Shown piece by piece: positions 10,330 to 19,269 of a DNA stretch of 42,965 bases. Under the pieces are notes generated by a model that was not told the origin of the DNA, did not search any database, and saw only the letters and a list, made by a program, of their open reading frames with translations. Position 1 is the stretch's first letter; the number at the start of each line of letters is the position of its first letter. The position numbers were made by a program, and so were the translations under genes. Location of the stretch: the NCBI GenBank assembly GCA_030431555.1, contig JAUIIP010000003.1, forward strand, positions 1-42,965, given 5' to 3'. This DNA comes from a bacterium (lineage in GTDB: Bacteria > Bdellovibrionota_C > UBA2361 > SZUA-149 > JAGRAN01).

Positions 10330-11262
10330 TCAGCGCAGGCAGTCCTCTCCGGTCGCGTACCATCTGCCATCACTTCGAAGTGTGAATTCTTTGCGCGTGC
10401 AGCTATCGTCGGAGAACCTGGCAAAGCCCTTATCTGAAAGAGTCTGCTTTAAATTGCTCTGCTTGGTCTTCAGCTCGACGCCTGCCACGGTCATCTCTCC
10501 CACACTTCCGATGTCACCGCTGTTTCGCAGCAGGAGGCTAATCTTACCCATTGCCGTAGCCGCCTGAATTGTTAGCGCGTCGCGCACGGGCGAAACCAGT
10601 GTAACAGTCGCTGTTCCATTCATCTTCAGGCGCTCCTCTCGTCTGCCCTCAAAGCGGTTCTGAGTCTGGCCGTTAAAGGACTTAACTACCGCGTCTTCTA
10701 CGACAATTTTGGCCTTCTTTTCACCGTCCGTTCTGTCGTGGAAAGTCAACACTACATCCACGTGCGCTCCCGGTCGGGCCCATCCCTCGACTCCTGCAGT
10801 CGAATCCACTGCAATCGTCGTAGCTCGATAGCTCTTAGGAATCGAGTCCGCGATTCCTCCCAGCAGTGGTGAGTCAGACAGGCTGTTGTCGCGCACCGGC
10901 TGACCCGGCGGCAAGTCAACCTTGGCGTAGCGCCCAATTAGAGAACTTCGATTCCTGACTGCTCCCTGCGGCACCTCTGTTCGCGGCCAGGTAATCGGGC
11001 GAAACTCGACCGAGTCGAGCGGAGCGCCGTACGGCACGCGCTGCGCAGGGGCCAGCAATTCGATAGTTCCGAAGTCGAGGACAGCGTCAGCAGACACCGG
11101 GGGTTCGAAGCTCTTAATAGCCTCCACCTGAGTAAAGTGGCTTTGGATTAGTGCCGCCGTCGCAGCAAGAATGAGGGCGAACGCACCGCCTGCTACACAA
11201 AACAGGCGCTCTCTAGAAGTGATAGTTCTGCTGTTCTCAATAGAACCAAATCGATGCGACAT
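10330..11262 (-). CDS. CpaB/RcpC-like Flp pilus assembly protein (paralog 2)
   Basis: 310 aa; N-terminal TM, SAF-like region, YRATTIAVDSTAGVEGWARPGAHVDVVLTFHDR; co-linear with the upstream paralog. Confidence 0.85.
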   Translation of the reverse strand: MSHRFGSIENSRTITSRERLFCVAGGAFALILAATAALIQSHFTQVEAIKSFEPPVSADAVLDFGTIELLAPAQRVPYGAPLDSVEFRPITWPRTEVPQGAVRNRSSLIGRYAKVDLPPGQPVRDNSLSDSPLLGGIADSIPKSYRATTIAVDSTAGVEGWARPGAHVDVVLTFHDRTDGEKKAKIVVEDAVVKSFNGQTQNRFEGRREERLKMNGTATVTLVSPVRDALTIQAATAMGKISLLLRNSGDIGSVGEMTVAGVELKTKQSNLKQTLSDKGFARFSDDSCTRKEFTLRSDGRWYATGEDCLR

Positions 11263-11334
11263 AAACTTACCTCCAGTTTATGACCGCAAATTTACCAAGC
11301 CGAACTGTTAGACTCTGACCACCGGTCAAAGTTC

Positions 11335-11368
11335 AAAAAAAAGCCGGGCGAGGTTCCCCTCACCCGAC
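11335..11368 (-). terminator. Rho-independent terminator after CpaB paralog 1
   Basis: Minus strand GTCGGGTGAGG-GGAA-CCTCGCCCGGC-TTTTTTTT; 11-bp stem with GGAA tetraloop. Confidence 0.92.
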
Positions 11369-11405
11369 TCAGTCGACAGAAGAAGTAGACTAGCTACTTG
11401 CGTTT

Positions 11406-12338
11406 TTAGTAATCTTCGTTAGTTAAGTACCATTTCTTATCAGAGCGAAGCTCGAGTTCTCTCGAAACTCCATCCTGACCTTCGTAACGAACATGACCGA
11501 TAGTTTGCGAACCGCCTTTGTCTTGGCGCTGAGAGCTTCTCAGGTCATCCGCACTAACGGTAACGTTTCCAACGCTCTTTAGGTCGCTGGTGTTTCGAAG
11601 CAGCAAGCTGATTCTACCCATGGCTCGCGCAGTGTGAATCTTCAAAGAATCTTCCACCGGGGTTGCCAGGGTTACAGTAGCCGTAGAACGAGCCATTCTC
11701 TGTGCTTGATCCGTTCGCGCGCCAGCCGAGTTATTTCTCGTTTGACCGTTGAACGAAACAACTACTGCATCCTCAACTGCTATTTGAGTCTTCTTTTGGC
11801 CGTCGGAGCGATCGTGATACGTAACGAGGATATCAACGTGAGCGCCCGGAGTAGCCCAACCTTCAACACCTGCGGTTGCATCAACCTCAATGGTTGTCGC
11901 ACGATGTCCAGGCGGAATCAGGTCAGCTACTCCACCAAGAAGCGGAGTTGAAGACAGATTTGCCCTTAGGATCGGCTGGTTGGCCGGTAAATCTACTTTT
12001 GAATACATATCGCGCACATCGTCCGCTCGACGAACGGCACCTTCGGGCACCTCGTTTCGCGGCCAGTGTATTTCACGCAGAGCTACTTGGCTCAGCTTAG
12101 TGCCGTGAGGAACCGGAGCTTTAGGAGCCAGCAGCACTACCGTACCGAAGGCTACTTGCTCGACCGGCTGATCGGGCACTGCCAATGTCTGGTGCGCTTC
12201 TACTTCGTTATAACTGTAAATGATTAGTGCAACTATTGCTGCAAGAGCGAAGGTGATTGCGCCACCTCCTATATACAACAAACGCTCTCGCATCGCTGCT
12301 TGACGTCGTGGGCCCATAGAGCCAAACCGTGAATTCAT
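11406..12338 (-). CDS. CpaB/RcpC-like Flp pilus assembly protein (paralog 1); start re-assigned to MNSRFGSMG
   Basis: 310 aa from ATG at 12338 preceded by AGAAGGAGAAGTAAG; RATTIEVDATAGVEGWATPGAHVDILVTYHDR; same length as paralog 2. Confidence 0.87.
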   Translation of the reverse strand: MNSRFGSMGPRRQAAMRERLLYIGGGAITFALAAIVALIIYSYNEVEAHQTLAVPDQPVEQVAFGTVVLLAPKAPVPHGTKLSQVALREIHWPRNEVPEGAVRRADDVRDMYSKVDLPANQPILRANLSSTPLLGGVADLIPPGHRATTIEVDATAGVEGWATPGAHVDILVTYHDRSDGQKKTQIAVEDAVVVSFNGQTRNNSAGARTDQAQRMARSTATVTLATPVEDSLKIHTARAMGRISLLLRNTSDLKSVGNVTVSADDLRSSQRQDKGGSQTIGHVRYEGQDGVSRELELRSDKKWYLTNEDY

Positions 12339-12854
12339 CTTACTTCTCCTTCTGTCTATCAACCTAACCGCTGCCGCGGCTTTGTTACTTCTTCGCCTTA
12401 TTACGCGCCTGCCGGTGCTGTCGAATTCACCGCGGCAGGCCATCTGCCTTTCAGAACCTAGCCAGTTATTTCAGATGTGTTTTCGGAATGTCTTGCTGCC
12501 AACTTAGCCGGTGGCTGATGCAGGCTGTAACCAAGTAAAACCAGTCCGAAACCTCTCCTATTAACCTGGCGAGTGGGGATTCGCCTCTATGTTCTGTAAT
12601 CGACCCGCCCCCTCTTAAGCATGAGACCTGCAAAATAAATGCCGCAGGTAAAATGCGTATTTGGAGTTTAGGTCCCCAAATTTCGGGTGCCGCTGCTGCA
12701 GCCAGGCTACGTTCAAGAAATTAGTCAGTAACTTCAAACCGTTGCCTATACCCACTTTCTATTCTGCAACATCAATCGAGTTTAATCTATACCCAAGTTA
12801 CTGAAATCAATAGAACAACTGTTCGGGACAAATACCGGTTCCACACCATTTGAT

Positions 12855-14699
12855 TCAGCGCAATGCGTGCGAATTTCGACTAAACCGCCGCAATTCCGAC
12901 AGATAATTACAGCCGTAGCTCTCCGAGGCAGCGAGCCCGGCGCAGCTGCCGGAGATGGCCTGATCCGGGTGTTTGGCCGGCTCGATTTGAGTTCCCTCAT
13001 TCCATTCGTTCCAAGAGGTGATGATAGTTCGGAAGTTGTCCGCGCTGCTGCCCTGCGCCCACCATGATTTCAGGGCTCGCAAAAGCAAGGAGTCTCCAGA
13101 ACTGTCGGTTCTCGGGATAATATAGTGGCCCGCTTTAGGCCGAACACCTCGGTCGTCATAAGCAGGAACAACGCCCGGTATGAAGCGCTGACCGCTGGCT
13201 GCGGCAACTCCGCGGTAAAAGCTATAGAGCTCAGCGACATCAGAAATGAAGCGCTCAACCCCCTCAACTCCGGCGTGCTCGCTGCGGCTTGAGTCGTAGG
13301 GGTTGTAGCAGGTAAGCGCATCGAAAGCGCGAAGCCGGTCCCAGTTCGCCTGCTGCTGGCCGAGCAGGATTACCTTCCCTTCAGCATTCATATCCAAAAC
13401 GTTAAAATAAACTTCGTCTCCAACCAGATAAAAATCTACACCCGTCTCCTGCTTCACCGCCTCCTTGGCCCACAAGAAGTAGCGCCCCGCTTCACCTACT
13501 ACGTGCCTGGACGCGTAAACGAAAAGAACAGGACGGCCTTCGATTCTCATGTAAGACGGGTGCGAGGCATAATGACGGGCGATATGCTCCCAGTGTCGGC
13601 GCATCCGATCTGCCCGTTCAGGCGTCATTACTAAAACATTCGCATCCTCACCGCCGCGGCGTTCTCGCTCAGTTGTTTTTAGGTCCAGCGTCTCGTACTG
13701 AACCGCAAACTCAAAATCATGGAGCATGTTTGCGGCATCATCCAAGTTGCGGCGAATCCGATTGCGGGCTGACTTTCGTTCGGGCCACCAATCGAAAACA
13801 AAAAACTCAATACCTGCCTCTTTGGCCCATTCGAGATGAGCGCCAAAAACGCTCGGATCGTCACTAAGGTATTTTCCAAGCAGCGGCTCGTACGGTGTCG
13901 CCGCCACCTCTCCGACATGTCCGGCCTTCCAATTCTCCGGAAACCAGGAGTAGTAGTGAGCACCAAGCGAAAGCTGCGACTCCCGGGTTTTTCCGCTCCA
14001 GACGTAGCAAGCGACGACGACAAACAAGATAGCGGCGCACATGAGGGACGCCGCAGGCCAAAGCGTCGCCGAGCCGGTCGCAGCAGGCTTTTTCTGAACA
14101 CCGGCGCTTAGCAGGCCCGCGAACAGTAAGGTGAGCATAGCTGAAACAAGAAGATACTGAGCAGCCATACAGACTTGCCTCGGTGCGGAGCCGGTTAACA
14201 GAATCCAGCTCTCAAGCGCCAGCATCACAAAAATTAAGCTTGATGAAGCTAACAGCAGTCTGCGCTCGCGAACAGCGATGTCGCGTGCGCAGACTGCTGT
14301 CAGTAAGAGCAAAGTCCAAAGGCTTGGTTCAATGAACCTTCTGAGCCATCTCGGCAAGTCCAGTACGATGAATCGAGTGCACCAGGATCCGGGAAGCGCA
14401 AAGCGAATTGCTGAAATTTCTCGGCCAAGAGAAAGTAGTCCGTTAAGACCTAGCAGGAGAAGAATGAAGGCCAAGAGCAATAAAGCTACGACTCCGGCTT
14501 CTGATTTCCTCCGACGCTCGGCTGCCAGTCTCAGTGCCGCAGCTCCGCAGAGCAGCACCCCAAAGGCTTGGATGCTGTCCGGCGCGCCGACGAGCGGCGT
14601 TAGCAGCAGCATAAAAAATACGATTGCAGTTAAGCGAACGGAAATCGGCATCTTTTCCACATGCACAGGTTTTCTTGCAGGCCAAGCTGCTTCTAACAC
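12855..14699 (-). CDS. Membrane-anchored glycoside hydrolase family 99-like protein
   Basis: N-terminal TM segments; LGAHYYSWFPENWKAGHVGE, FFVFDWWPE, TSWNEWNEGTQIEPA typical of GH99-like proteins. Confidence 0.78.
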   Translation of the reverse strand: MLEAAWPARKPVHVEKMPISVRLTAIVFFMLLLTPLVGAPDSIQAFGVLLCGAAALRLAAERRRKSEAGVVALLLLAFILLLLGLNGLLSLGREISAIRFALPGSWCTRFIVLDLPRWLRRFIEPSLWTLLLLTAVCARDIAVRERRLLLASSSLIFVMLALESWILLTGSAPRQVCMAAQYLLVSAMLTLLFAGLLSAGVQKKPAATGSATLWPAASLMCAAILFVVVACYVWSGKTRESQLSLGAHYYSWFPENWKAGHVGEVAATPYEPLLGKYLSDDPSVFGAHLEWAKEAGIEFFVFDWWPERKSARNRIRRNLDDAANMLHDFEFAVQYETLDLKTTERERRGGEDANVLVMTPERADRMRRHWEHIARHYASHPSYMRIEGRPVLFVYASRHVVGEAGRYFLWAKEAVKQETGVDFYLVGDEVYFNVLDMNAEGKVILLGQQQANWDRLRAFDALTCYNPYDSSRSEHAGVEGVERFISDVAELYSFYRGVAAASGQRFIPGVVPAYDDRGVRPKAGHYIIPRTDSSGDSLLLRALKSWWAQGSSADNFRTIITSWNEWNEGTQIEPAKHPDQAISGSCAGLAASESYGCNYLSELRRFSRNSHALR

Positions 14700-14855
14700 A
14701 AATCGAACAAGCAGAATACATAGCCGCGCACCTCGCCGTGCACTTGACTTGAATGACGTAAAAGGATTCTCTAGCCGACCTTCGACTTATTGTGTTTCAA
14801 TGAAAGCAGCAGCTTCTCTCGCTGGTTATCGTAGACTTTTTCTCAAAGGTGCCTT

Positions 14856-15689
14856 GTGGCCGTACTACCGCTTGCTTCCCTAGCAGGCTGTCTACTTTTT
14901 GTTTCCGCCTTATTCACCATGCTCGGACAGGGCGGGGGAGCTTTCTACACTCCGCTGCAGGTGATTTTCGGATATGAGTTTCACACCGCGGCGACCAACA
15001 GTTTATTCCTGATAATGGTTTCCTCGCTCTCGGCGACTATAGTCTTTAGGAAGGCTCGACGCGTCGACTGGTCACTAGCTTGGACGCTTGAGATTGCTGC
15101 AGCATCCGGCGCCTTCCTCGGCGGCTTTTTCTCTTATCTTGTTTCAGCGCACACTTTGTCGTGGGTGTTCGCAGCTGTGATCGTTTGCGCCGGCATAGCG
15201 ATGCTGCGTCAAGCGCCTGTCGCAGCGGCCAAACCGCTGCGCTCACCGAGACGATTTTTGTGGAAGCGCAGTCTCGGCAGTCACCGTTATTTGGTGAACA
15301 TGCTTCACGCAATGCCGCTAATGTTTTTAGCCGGCCTGCTCAGCGGAATGATCGGAATCGGCGGCGGGGTGCTCAAAGTGCCGATCTTTGTGCTGCTGCT
15401 CGGGGTCCCGATGGGAATCGCAATTGGAACAAGCGCGTTTATGGTCGGCCTGACTGCGACCTCCGGTTTTATCGGTCATGCAATTACCGGAAACTGGGAC
15501 CCGTTCGCATCTATCATTCTCGCTGTGGTGGTTTTCATCGGCGGCAGAATCGGCGCCCGCATGTCTATCAATTTAGATCAATTCCGACTGCGCCGAGTCT
15601 GCGCAGTGTTCCTTATTTTTGCCGCCGTATTCATGGCTTTCGAAGCCTTGATTTTTGCTGAAGCCTTAATGGCCCAGCCCGTGAAGTAG
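14856..15689 (+). CDS. TauE/SafE family sulfite exporter-like permease (GTG start)
   Basis: 277 aa, TM-rich; GQGGGAFYTPLQ and GMIGIGGGVLKVPIFVLLLGVP repeated motifs. Confidence 0.88.
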   Translation: MAVLPLASLAGCLLFVSALFTMLGQGGGAFYTPLQVIFGYEFHTAATNSLFLIMVSSLSATIVFRKARRVDWSLAWTLEIAAASGAFLGGFFSYLVSAHTLSWVFAAVIVCAGIAMLRQAPVAAAKPLRSPRRFLWKRSLGSHRYLVNMLHAMPLMFLAGLLSGMIGIGGGVLKVPIFVLLLGVPMGIAIGTSAFMVGLTATSGFIGHAITGNWDPFASIILAVVVFIGGRIGARMSINLDQFRLRRVCAVFLIFAAVFMAFEALIFAEALMAQPVK

Positions 15690-15692
15690 ATT

Positions 15693-16259
15693 CTAACCGG
15701 CTCTCAGCACCAATTCACGCAAGGCTTCTTCCGCAGCCAAATGCGCTCGGTCAAACCGGCCTGCTTCGTTGTGCGTATTACAGCTTTCCTTTTTTCCAAG
15801 CCCGCAGTTTGGAATCAACGACCATAGACTCTGAATCAGTAGAAAGCACCACAGACCCGCTGTTATGCTGCCAGAAATTGCAACGGCATATCCGGCAAAA
15901 CCAATAGAGGCTCCTGTAAGTCCGGCATCAATCAGCCCTCGAATCAGCCCGCCGCCGACCGACACCCAGCGCACCGCCCAGATCATGACTGCCAAGCTTA
16001 GGAGATACGCCGGAAGGGCCAGAAAGAATGCTCCCGCTCCGGCCCAGACTGCTGCGCAAGTCCACATGAAGAAAACTCCGGCGCGCTTTGATCTGAGCCG
16101 CAGAAGATAGGCTGTGTAAGACAAAGCGATAAGCGCCGAAACCACCGCAATCGCCATTTTCGTCGAAAACAACCACACTGCGACAGGAAAAAAACCAGCC
16201 GCAACTATGCTGAGAACAACCGCCACCAATATGCCGTCAATTATCGCCGGGCGCTTCAT
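15693..16259 (-). CDS. Small multi-pass membrane protein, downstream of the PspA-like gene
   Basis: 188 aa, 5-6 hydrophobic segments; start ATG overlaps the end of the PspA-like ORF. Confidence 0.75.
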   Translation of the reverse strand: MKRPAIIDGILVAVVLSIVAAGFFPVAVWLFSTKMAIAVVSALIALSYTAYLLRLRSKRAGVFFMWTCAAVWAGAGAFFLALPAYLLSLAVMIWAVRWVSVGGGLIRGLIDAGLTGASIGFAGYAVAISGSITAGLWCFLLIQSLWSLIPNCGLGKKESCNTHNEAGRFDRAHLAAEEALRELVLRAG

Positions 16260-16825
16260 GACACTACCTCCTCCGATTGCTGCGACGAATGATGCCTGCG
16301 TTTTTCTTTCATAAAAGCTATTTCTACTTCTTCTTCGCTGACAGACTCACAGGGGTCGCGAAAGATCGTCTCTTCGAAATACTCTTTGCGCACGCGCTCT
16401 TGCTTAACGAGAAGCTCGAGCTTTTGCTCCACGCTCTGCAAACGTTGGCGATAGTCTTCGATCTGCTTTTTCTTTGCGGCGCTGCCCTGCTGCGCACGCT
16501 CCTGAGCTTCTTGCAGCGTCTTCAAACTGCGCTGGTATTCAAGCCGCTTGCGGACAATCGACTTTGCTAAGCTCTCGTTGCCCTCCTCAAAACACAGCTC
16601 TAGCTGCTCTTCGCAGCTGCGAAGATCGCTCTGAATTTGCTCTATGCGCTGGGCACTGCGCTCCACCTCAGCCTGTCTGGACTTCAGTTCTTTCTCGCAG
16701 CGCTCGATCTCTTCTCGCATTTCGCGCAGAGCCTGACGCGCAATGGCTTCAGGCTCCTCAAGACAATCAAGAATTCCGTGAATGTCCGCTTTAAGCAGTC
16801 TTCCGACTCTCTTTAGTACTGTCAT
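16256..16825 (-). CDS. PspA/IM30-like coiled-coil protein; start re-assigned to MTVLKRVGRLL
   Basis: LLKADIHGILDCLEEPEAIARQALREMREEI followed by a long charged coiled coil; AGGAGA Shine-Dalgarno before ATG 16825. Confidence 0.78.
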   Translation of the reverse strand: MTVLKRVGRLLKADIHGILDCLEEPEAIARQALREMREEIERCEKELKSRQAEVERSAQRIEQIQSDLRSCEEQLELCFEEGNESLAKSIVRKRLEYQRSLKTLQEAQERAQQGSAAKKKQIEDYRQRLQSVEQKLELLVKQERVRKEYFEETIFRDPCESVSEEEVEIAFMKEKRRHHSSQQSEEVVS

Positions 16826-16850
16826 GGCTAATCTCCTATTTTCCAATCTG

Positions 16851-18323
16851 CTATTTTGTAACAACAACTCGCTGCTCCGATCTGGCCTTCAGATGCAAAG
16901 TTTTTCCGAGCCGGCTTTGCTTGCTTTGCTGCGCGCTTGGCGTGCCGACGAATGCGTCGTCAATGTCCGATTGAATCTGGTCAAGCTCGGCGCGAAGCTC
17001 TTCGTTGGCGATCCTCACACCACTTGCCGACTCCGCCTCCTGCAGCGACTTGCTATAGTCGGCAATTGTCTGGCGCGCTTTTTCCTTTTTACCTTCGCGA
17101 ATGTAGGTATTAAGGTCCTTGCGCATCCGCCCCAGGTTATTGCCGACCCACGTGCTTTTCAGCACCTCATCGTCGATTGAAGCGATAGCTTCTTCATGTC
17201 GCTCTGCGGGCAGTACAGCCAAGGCAAAGCCGCCGCTCCCGGGCAGAGTTGTAAGCGCACCCTCTCGCGAGTAGGAGAACTTAATAGGTGCAATTTCGAA
17301 CTCTGCCACGCGGCGAGTCGGCACTTGCAGCGATAGAGTTATTTGACGCTCCACTCCGCCGACAAGCTGACCCGAATCTATTGCTATTCGGTTTGCGCCG
17401 CGCAAATGTGTCGGATAACCGGCAGCATCAACCAGCCGCACATCAGCGGGAAGCTCAATTTCGATCGTGCTCGACTCCGCAAACAGGCTTCGAGACTCAT
17501 TGAGATCCTTGGCCAAAATTGCATGCAGACCTCGCACGTCCTCGAGGAAGGAATAATGACCCATGCCGTTGTCAGCAAGCGAGGCCATCACCAGTTCGTT
17601 AAAAGACAGGCCCATGCCGATTGTCGATACTACACCGCCGGCTCCGGTAATGTTTCGCGCAATCTGAGAAAGTGCCTGGGGACTCGTCTTTCCCTGGTTT
17701 GCCTCTCCGTCCGAGAGCAAGATCACACGGCGCCGTGAGTTTTGGCTGAATCGGCGGAGGATCGTTTCTGCGCGCTCCAATCCCTCACTCATATTAGTAG
17801 AGCTGCCGGGTCGAATTGCAGAGACAATGCGACGAACCATCATCTGATTTTGATGCGTCATCGGCGCCAGAGCAAAATCAACCCGGGCATGAGAATCGAA
17901 AGACACCAACGCAAACCTGTCTTCAGGATTCAGCTTTGAAACCAAACTGTAAATCGCCTGTTTTGCGTAAGGCATTTTCTGCGCCGCAGACATCGAACCA
18001 CTTCGGTCAAGCACGACGACTATGTCACTAGCTCCCACTTCTCCCGGGACGTCAATTTCCGGAGCCGCTACGGTCAGCTTTAAATAGACCTCTCCGCTGC
18101 CGCCTTCAGTCAATTTAGTCTGGGACAAACTGCCGCTGATGCTTACGCCGTCAGGACTCGTCGATGTGCTTACTGAAGGCTGAATCGCACCGACGGGCAT
18201 AGTCATCCAGGAACCGGTGCTGGTACACAGCAGCAATCCTGTGCCGATTATCGCAGCACTAAAGCATGTCGCTCCACCGCGCCTTGTTTTGGTGTAACTT
18301 CGAATTCTACCGAAAATGCTCAT
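16851..18323 (-). CDS. Exported von Willebrand factor type A (VWA) domain protein
   Basis: N-terminal hydrophobic segment; MIDAS DIVVVLDRSGSMSAAQKM, RVILLSDGEANQG; charged C-terminal helix. Confidence 0.9.
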   Translation of the reverse strand: MSIFGRIRSYTKTRRGGATCFSAAIIGTGLLLCTSTGSWMTMPVGAIQPSVSTSTSPDGVSISGSLSQTKLTEGGSGEVYLKLTVAAPEIDVPGEVGASDIVVVLDRSGSMSAAQKMPYAKQAIYSLVSKLNPEDRFALVSFDSHARVDFALAPMTHQNQMMVRRIVSAIRPGSSTNMSEGLERAETILRRFSQNSRRRVILLSDGEANQGKTSPQALSQIARNITGAGGVVSTIGMGLSFNELVMASLADNGMGHYSFLEDVRGLHAILAKDLNESRSLFAESSTIEIELPADVRLVDAAGYPTHLRGANRIAIDSGQLVGGVERQITLSLQVPTRRVAEFEIAPIKFSYSREGALTTLPGSGGFALAVLPAERHEEAIASIDDEVLKSTWVGNNLGRMRKDLNTYIREGKKEKARQTIADYSKSLQEAESASGVRIANEELRAELDQIQSDIDDAFVGTPSAQQSKQSRLGKTLHLKARSEQRVVVTK

Positions 18324-18429
18324 TTTGAAACCTCGCGTTTCTCTAGGTTGCAGCTCAAGTTCTACACCCAGTGTAGCGTTCGGGAAGGGTCAGCATGAAG
18401 ACATGGCTATGTAAAAAGGTAGTCAGGAA

Positions 18430-18451
18430 GTTTTACATTCGTTTTACGTTG
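18430..18451 (+). promoter_or_regulatory. 11-bp-spaced direct repeat, likely response-regulator binding site
   Basis: GTTTTACATTC|GTTTTACGTTG; reverse complement contains GTAAA-ACGAAT-GTAAA, similar to a CpxR-type box. Confidence 0.6.
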
Positions 18452-18470
18452 GACCATGCGCAGAAGACGA

Positions 18471-18476
18471 TATAAT
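18471..18476 (+). promoter_or_regulatory. -10 element of the response regulator promoter
   Basis: Perfect TATAAT 19 nt downstream of the direct repeat and about 77 nt upstream of the ATG. Confidence 0.55.
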
Positions 18477-18552
18477 GCATTAGAGCAGCCTGGCATAAGT
18501 CGCTGCAGGCACTCAGCACTAGTAGACAAAGAACATTCGCTGGAAGCGCTTT

Positions 18553-19269
18553 ATGGAAGCCAAGATAAAACTGCTCGTTGTCGAGGACGAAGAGCCGATT
18601 CGGCAAGGTTTGGTCGACGTGTTCACTTTCCACGGATATGAAGTCCAGGCAGTCGACAACGGGACTGACGGACTAGCGCAGGCTAAGAGCGGCAAGTTCG
18701 ACCTTATTTTGCTTGATGTAATGCTTCCGGGCCTGGACGGCTTCTCGATTTGCGACGAAGTCAGGGCACAAAGCAGAGATCAACTGATAATCATGCTTAC
18801 TGCGAAAACGAGCGAGCAGGACATCATAACCGGCTTAAAGCTTGGCGCAGACGACTATGTTGCAAAACCATTCTCGGTCCAGGAGCTGGTTCTGCGAGTT
18901 GAGGCCGTTCTCAGGCGCTCTCGCAAGCTCGAGTCTCTAGAATCAGAACTGCTCGCGGCTGACGGATTGCGTATAGATACGCGCAACCTGATTGGAACCA
19001 GCGCACAGGGTGAAGAGATCCCGTTTACCCGGAGAGAAGTCGACCTGCTAAGCTATCTCTGGGCTAATCGCGAACGGCCGGTCCCGCGCGAGGAGCTGCT
19101 GGCCGAAGTTTGGGGCTACAAACGCGGTGCCCACATCGAGACGCGCACTGTTGATATTCATATCGCTAAGCTTCGGCGCAAAATCGAGCCGAACCCCAAG
19201 GACCCGACTTACCTTATAACTATCAGGGGCGAAGGCTATAAACTCCTTCCACCGGCTGAAACGAACTAA
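18553..19269 (+). CDS. OmpR/PhoB family response regulator
   Basis: Receiver LLVVEDEEPIRQG, DLILLDVMLPGLDG, AKPFS; C-terminal winged helix RREVDLLSYLWANRERPVPREELLAEVWG. Confidence 0.95.
   Translation: MEAKIKLLVVEDEEPIRQGLVDVFTFHGYEVQAVDNGTDGLAQAKSGKFDLILLDVMLPGLDGFSICDEVRAQSRDQLIIMLTAKTSEQDIITGLKLGADDYVAKPFSVQELVLRVEAVLRRSRKLESLESELLAADGLRIDTRNLIGTSAQGEEIPFTRREVDLLSYLWANRERPVPREELLAEVWGYKRGAHIETRTVDIHIAKLRRKIEPNPKDPTYLITIRGEGYKLLPPAETN

Noticed and set aside
12339-12443. N-terminal extension MACRGEFDSTGRR... of CpaB paralog 1 in the ORF track
   Set aside because: The strong AGAAGGAGA Shine-Dalgarno is at the internal ATG 12338, and the resulting 310-aa length matches the paralog
16826-16867. 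N-terminal extension MLLQNSRLENRRLA of the PspA-like ORF
   Set aside because: The AGGAGA site and PspA-like N-terminus support the ATG at 16825; the longer start would overlap the VWA gene end
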